Source of the DNA: Bacteroidales bacterium
Lineage (GTDB): Bacteria > Bacteroidota > Bacteroidia > Bacteroidales > PUMT01
Length of the DNA stretch: 6,106 nucleotides
Direction of reading: 5' to 3'
Assembly: GCA_007132365.1 (NCBI GenBank)
Contig: SLOS01000026.1
Location: forward strand, 1 to 6,106
Made by a program: the position numbers and the translations under genes. This document shows, one piece after another, positions 1 through 3,700 of this stretch. The first letter of the stretch is position 1. Every line of letters starts with the position of its first letter. The notes beneath the pieces were generated by a model. That model had not been told where the DNA came from. It ran no database searches and saw nothing but the letters and a program-made list of their open reading frames with translations.

Positions 1-156
1 CTCAAAATCGTTCACCTGCAGGTTCACATTCTGTCCCATTGCCAGCGTCCCCGCATTGCCAGGGGCGATGAACAATTTATCAAGAAGGTTGCTTTGCGAT
101 AATTTCCATGCCAGCGCATGTTCCCTCCCTCCGGAGCCTAAAATCAGTACGTTCAT
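1..156 (-). CDS. purD: Phosphoribosylamine-glycine ligase (GARS), N-terminal 52 residues, cut by window edge
   Basis: This enzyme joins glycine to 5-phosphoribosylamine with ATP, giving glycinamide ribonucleotide, the second step of de novo purine synthesis in the cytoplasm. Reading the minus strand from the ATG at 156-154 gives a protein beginning MNVLILGSGGREHALAWKLS, the typical GARS start: a short beta strand, a glycine-rich turn (GSGGREHA, residues 7-14) and a helix. The family motif APGNAGT follows at residues 31-37. Both motifs together are highly diagnostic. The start is firm: an in-frame TGA lies upstream with no other start codon between, and AAGGA sits about four bases before the ATG. 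Only about one eighth of a normal GARS (roughly 420-430 residues) is present; the rest lies left of base 1. No frameshift is seen. It is transcribed away from the large plus-strand gene. Confidence 0.95.
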   Translation of the reverse strand, partial: MNVLILGSGGREHALAWKLSQSNLLDKLFIAPGNAGTLAMGQNVNLQVNDFE

Positions 157-188
157 GAGATCCTTGAAGTTTTGGATGCATAATTTAC

Positions 189-206
189 GATCGCTTCGCC
201 GCGATC
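189..206. repeat. Short perfect inverted repeat, GATCGC arms with 6-base spacer
   Basis: GATCGC (189-194) and GCGATC (201-206) are perfect reverse complements around TTCGCC. The repeat lies 33 bases upstream of the purD start, within its leader or promoter. It could be a small hairpin in the purD 5' leader or a protein site. With six-base arms, chance is a real possibility. Confidence 0.35.
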
Positions 207-211
207 AGGCC

Positions 212-246
212 GCCTCATGTCAACGGCAATTTACTATTCATGAGGC
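212..246. repeat. 8-bp perfect inverted repeat GCCTCATG / CATGAGGC
   Basis: GCCTCATG at 212-219 is matched exactly by its reverse complement CATGAGGC at 239-246, with a 19-base spacer. It lies 56-90 bases upstream of the purD start. The arm spacing of about 27 bases centre to centre is longer than that of a simple dimeric operator, so it may be a pair of sites, a weak hairpin or chance. No known regulator is recognised. Confidence 0.35.
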
Positions 247-358
247 ACTGTCTCAAAATCTCCGTAAACTTAAAAATTAAATCAATAACCGGGCAAAAAA
301 AGTTCTCAACAACAGTCCGCGATCGTTACCCTGATCCAAATAACTGTTATTTATCAAA

Positions 359-388
359 GGGGCTTAATACCCCGGCCCTCCGGGCTGG
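359..388. repeat. Two overlapping, mutually exclusive GC-rich hairpins
   Basis: A seven-pair stem (CCGGCCC 372-378 with GGGCTGG 382-388, including one G-U pair on the plus strand) closes on a three-base loop. A second possible stem pairs GGGG 359-362 with CCCC 370-373 over seven bases and shares bases 372-373 with the first, so both cannot form fully. No T-run follows on either strand, so it does not look like an intrinsic terminator, and none is expected between divergent starts. Confidence 0.4.
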
Positions 389-458
389 AAACAACAAATC
401 CCATTTTGGCACTTCGAAACTCTGCCCGGAGAAGTTCATTGGCGTCAAATTCAGTAAC

Positions 459-471
459 TTTTTATCAGTTA
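459..471 (+). repeat. 13-base direct repeat, copy 1 (TTTTTATCAGTTA)
   Basis: The same 13 bases recur at 552-564, 93 bases further on, in the same orientation. Both copies lie in the AT-rich part of the intergenic region, upstream of the large gene. They could be paired regulator sites or a trace of a local duplication; the flanking bases do not continue the match. Confidence 0.5.
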
Positions 472-527
472 ATTTCGTTAATTGATTACCGGAATTTGTA
501 AATTCGCCAAAAAATACCGGGTTTATT

Positions 528-557
528 ATTGGGATTAAAGAAATTAACGTATTTTTA
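528..557 (+). promoter_or_regulatory. Weak Bacteroidota-type promoter candidate for the large gene
   Basis: The Bacteroidota housekeeping promoter is described as TTTG near -33 and TAnnTTTG near -7. Here ATTG (528-531) and TATTTTTA (550-557) each differ from these by one base and are separated by 18 bases, close to the usual spacing. The region is AT-rich and lies about 125 bases before the start codon. This is a by-eye match in AT-rich sequence, and chance matches are common. Confidence 0.25.
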
Positions 558-564
558 TCAGTTA
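552..564 (+). repeat. 13-base direct repeat, copy 2 (TTTTTATCAGTTA)
   Basis: An exact second copy of the 13 bases at 459-471. It overlaps the weak promoter candidate at 528-557, so a protein bound here could affect transcription of the surface-protein gene. That role is inference from position only. Confidence 0.5.
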
Positions 565-680
565 CAGGTTTGTGGAGTTAGTCACCGGACGGAGCAATGA
601 CCCGGTAAAAAGCCAGTCCCGCCCCGCCACCGGCCAACCCCCCACTAAACCCGCCAACAGGCTTTCAAAAGCTAAACAAT

Positions 681-791
681 ATGAAGCAGCTTTACACACG
701 CATCCATATATTTTCAAAACGGTATACTCTTGCAACCAGGCTTCTGCTGTCTATGTCCCTGGCCCTGCTTATCAGCACCAACCTCCATGCC
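681..791 (+). other. Signal peptide (residues 1-37)
   Basis: The N-terminus has a long basic region (K2, R7, K13, R14, R20), a hydrophobic core LLLSMSLALLIS (21-32) and a likely signal peptidase I site after NLHA, with Q38 as first mature residue. No lipobox cysteine is present, so it is not a lipoprotein. Export by Sec followed by T9SS fits the C-terminal sorting domain. A second in-frame ATG (codon 25) would leave too short a signal. Confidence 0.88.
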
Positions 792-3700
792 CAGCCGACT
801 GCCACCGCACCAGCTGAAGGCGATGGTTCAGCAGGAGATCCATACCAGATCGCAACTCTTGAGAATCTTTACTGGATCGCTGCTGATGAATCAAGGTGGG
901 GTCATCATTTTACACAGACTTCCGATATTGATGCCTCTGCAACCGGTGAGGGCGGCGATTGGGGGTCGGAAGGCTGGGTCCCTATTGGAGACAACACCAC
1001 GCTTTTTCATGGAAGCTATAATGGTGTCGGGCACACAATTTCAGGGTTGACTGTTAACAGGCCTGAAACTGACAATGTCGGCCTATTCGGCCATGTAGGG
1101 CCTGTTGATGGAGGCCGGGAAGATATAGTAATTATTCGTAATCTTGGTTTGACGGATGTTGATATTACTGGTGCGAGGGGTGTTGGAGGGCTGGCAGGAA
1201 GGGTGACCGGGGGTGAAAATACCCTGATCGACTCCTGTTACGTTGCAGGTGGTTCTGTTACAGGTGATGCCGCGGTCGGGGGACTGGTAGGTTCAAACAA
1301 CAGTTACTTCACAGCTGAATTCGAAACCCGGAGGCCTGAAATAAGAAGTTGCTATGCAGCTGTTGATGTTGTGTTTTCAGGGGTCGATGATGATAGTCAG
1401 AAATTCGGGGGTCTGGCAGGTTGCAACCAGAGAGGTATAATAGAGAACTCTTATTCAAGGAGCACTGTAACAGTAGAAGCCCCGGGGGAGATTGAAGCTG
1501 AGCGGGTTGGTGGACTTGTTGGTTGTTCTGATATATCAGGCAAAATTGATAAATGCTATTCAACAGGAGAGATCACCATTGATGGTGATGTTACAAAAGT
1601 AGGCGGTTTGCTTGGAGAATTGGGCACAGGTTCTGTTACAGAATCTTTTTGGGACACGGAGACCTCTGGTCAATCATCAAGTGCAGCAGGAGCTGGAAAA
1701 ACTACTGCCGAAATGAAGTCATTTGCAACCTATATTGATAATGATTGGGATTTTCAATGTGAAGCCGAAAATGGCCAAGATGATATCTGGGGAAAGAATT
1801 TAGTCGATAACGATGGTTACCCATTTCTGAGCTGGCAGGGTTTTGATCACTCTTTAGCCGGAGAGGTGTCAGAAGACCAGAATATTGCATGTGCATCTGA
1901 GCCTGACGATATTACAATAAGTGACTATTTGGGAACTATCCAGTGGCAGGAATCTACTGATAATGAAAATTTTGATAATATCGATGGAGCAACTGACGGG
2001 ACATTGCCGGGCAGCACTATAGGCACATTGACAGAAGCCAGCTATTTCAGGGCTGAAATTTCCAGTGGTGATTGCACGCACTATTCTGATGTGGTTACAG
2101 TTACCATGGATGCACCTGTTGCCCAACTACCATCGGGAAGTGGAACAAGCGGCAGCCCCTATGAGATTGCTTCGCTCGAAAATCTTGTATGGATAAGTGA
2201 AAACTCCGGGGAGTGGGATAAGTATTATATTCAGACTGCTGATATCGATGCTTCAGGGGTAATTTGCCTTTTTTCGGGTGCAGGCTGGTCTCCAATAGGA
2301 AACAGCAGCACCCGGTTTACCGGCAGTTATGATGGCGGTGGCTATACTATAAGCAATTTATATATTGCCCGTCCTGATACTGATAATATCGGATTGTTCG
2401 GATTTACCAATGGTGCATCCATTTCCAACCTTGGTGTGACTGATATTGATATTCGCGGAAAAGACAGGGTCGGCGGACTGGCTGGAACAGTATTAGGTGG
2501 TTCGGTGATTGCTGATTGTTACACTACCGGTGAAGTGAATGGTTTCTCCAGGGTTGGGGGACTGGCAGGTCGTAACGAAGGCTCCACTGTTGAAAGATCT
2601 TACAGCGAGGCTGATGTGACAGGTGTAGGTACAGGATCAGGCAACAGGGAAAGGATTGGCGGACTCGTTGGTCATACCATTAATAATAGCAATGTATTTG
2701 AAAGCTACAGCACAGGCAGCGTGTCAGGGAAAGACTGGGTGGGGGGACTGGTAGGTCACCATCAGACCGGTTCGGATATTGAGAATAGCTACAGCAGGGG
2801 GAGCGTCACAGGCACTTCAAATATTGGCGGACTTGTGGGGAGGATGTTTGATGGTGGTAATATAATAAATTCATATAGCACGGGGGCTGTATCGGGGACA
2901 AGCAATGTTGGCGGGCTTATAGGCTCCCTGTCAGGCAATGACAATGTTTTTGACAGTTATTGGGATAAAGGGACTTCAGGCAGGGAAACCAGTGTTTCAG
3001 GAACGGGGAAAACCACTGGTGAGATGAAATTATTTGCAACTTTCACCGGTGCCTGGGATTTTCTTTGTGAAGATGAAAATGGTACTGACAATATATGGGG
3101 CAAAAACCCTGATGAGAATGACGGGTATCCATTCCTCATATGGCAGGGGTTTGACCATTTTATAGGTGGAGTAGCTTCTGAAGATCAAACTATTTGTGAC
3201 GGTACCGAGCCGGATGAGATCACTCTAAGCGATTACCTGGGTGATATACAATGGCAGGTTTCTTTAGACAATGTTGCTTTTGATGATATTGATGGGGCAA
3301 CAGGTGAAACATTGCCCGGCAACACTATTGGCTATCTCGGGGGTACCCGCTATTTCAGGGCAAAAGTTGCCGGCACGGGTAGCGGATGCCTGGATTATTC
3401 CAACCATGTAACAATAAGCATGTTCGAATCCCAAGAGCCCTCAGAGGGAGACGGCAGCAGCGGCACCCCCTATGAGATTGCTTCTCTTGAAAATCTTGTA
3501 TGGATAGCAGAGAATGATGATCAATGGGATAAACACTATATACAAACAGTAAATATTCTGGATGCTAATAATATATGCCAGGATGAGCAGGCCGGCTGGA
3601 TACCGATAGGTACTTCAACCACTCCCTTCTCGGGAAGCTATGACGGTAAAGGGCATTTAATAAACGATCTGTTTATTAACCGCCCTACTACAGATAATGT

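Larger units (their letters stand above)
157..680. other. Divergent intergenic region without a convincing gene
   Basis: These 524 bases separate the purD start from the start of the large surface-protein gene, so they should hold the promoters of both. Open frames here (for example 240-485 and 572-817 on the plus strand) have low-complexity, family-unlike translations and overlap the flanking genes or each other, so I do not call them. The region changes in character along its length. From 180 to 250 there are two short inverted repeats. From 359 to 388 there are two overlapping GC-rich hairpins. From about 450 to 565 it is AT-rich, as expected for a promoter. From 611 to 660 the plus strand is strongly C-rich and G-poor. 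I see no tRNA, rRNA, CRISPR array or recognisable riboswitch. Confidence 0.7.

Noticed and set aside
182..223. TTGACA (minus strand, 223-218) with TAAATT (187-182) as a sigma-70-like purD promoter
   Set aside because: The 30-base spacing is far too long, and Bacteroidota do not use the TTGACA/TATAAT consensus.
372..388. Intrinsic terminator
   Set aside because: There is no T-run on either side, the stem is short, and the region lies between two divergent gene starts.
56..485. Small plus-strand open frames (56-280 and 240-485)
   Set aside because: The first is antisense to purD, and the translations show no family features or convincing start context.
572..1050. Small plus-strand open frames (572-817 and 730-1050)
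   Set aside because: They overlap the signal-peptide and module 1 coding region in another frame; the long 681 frame is clearly the real gene.
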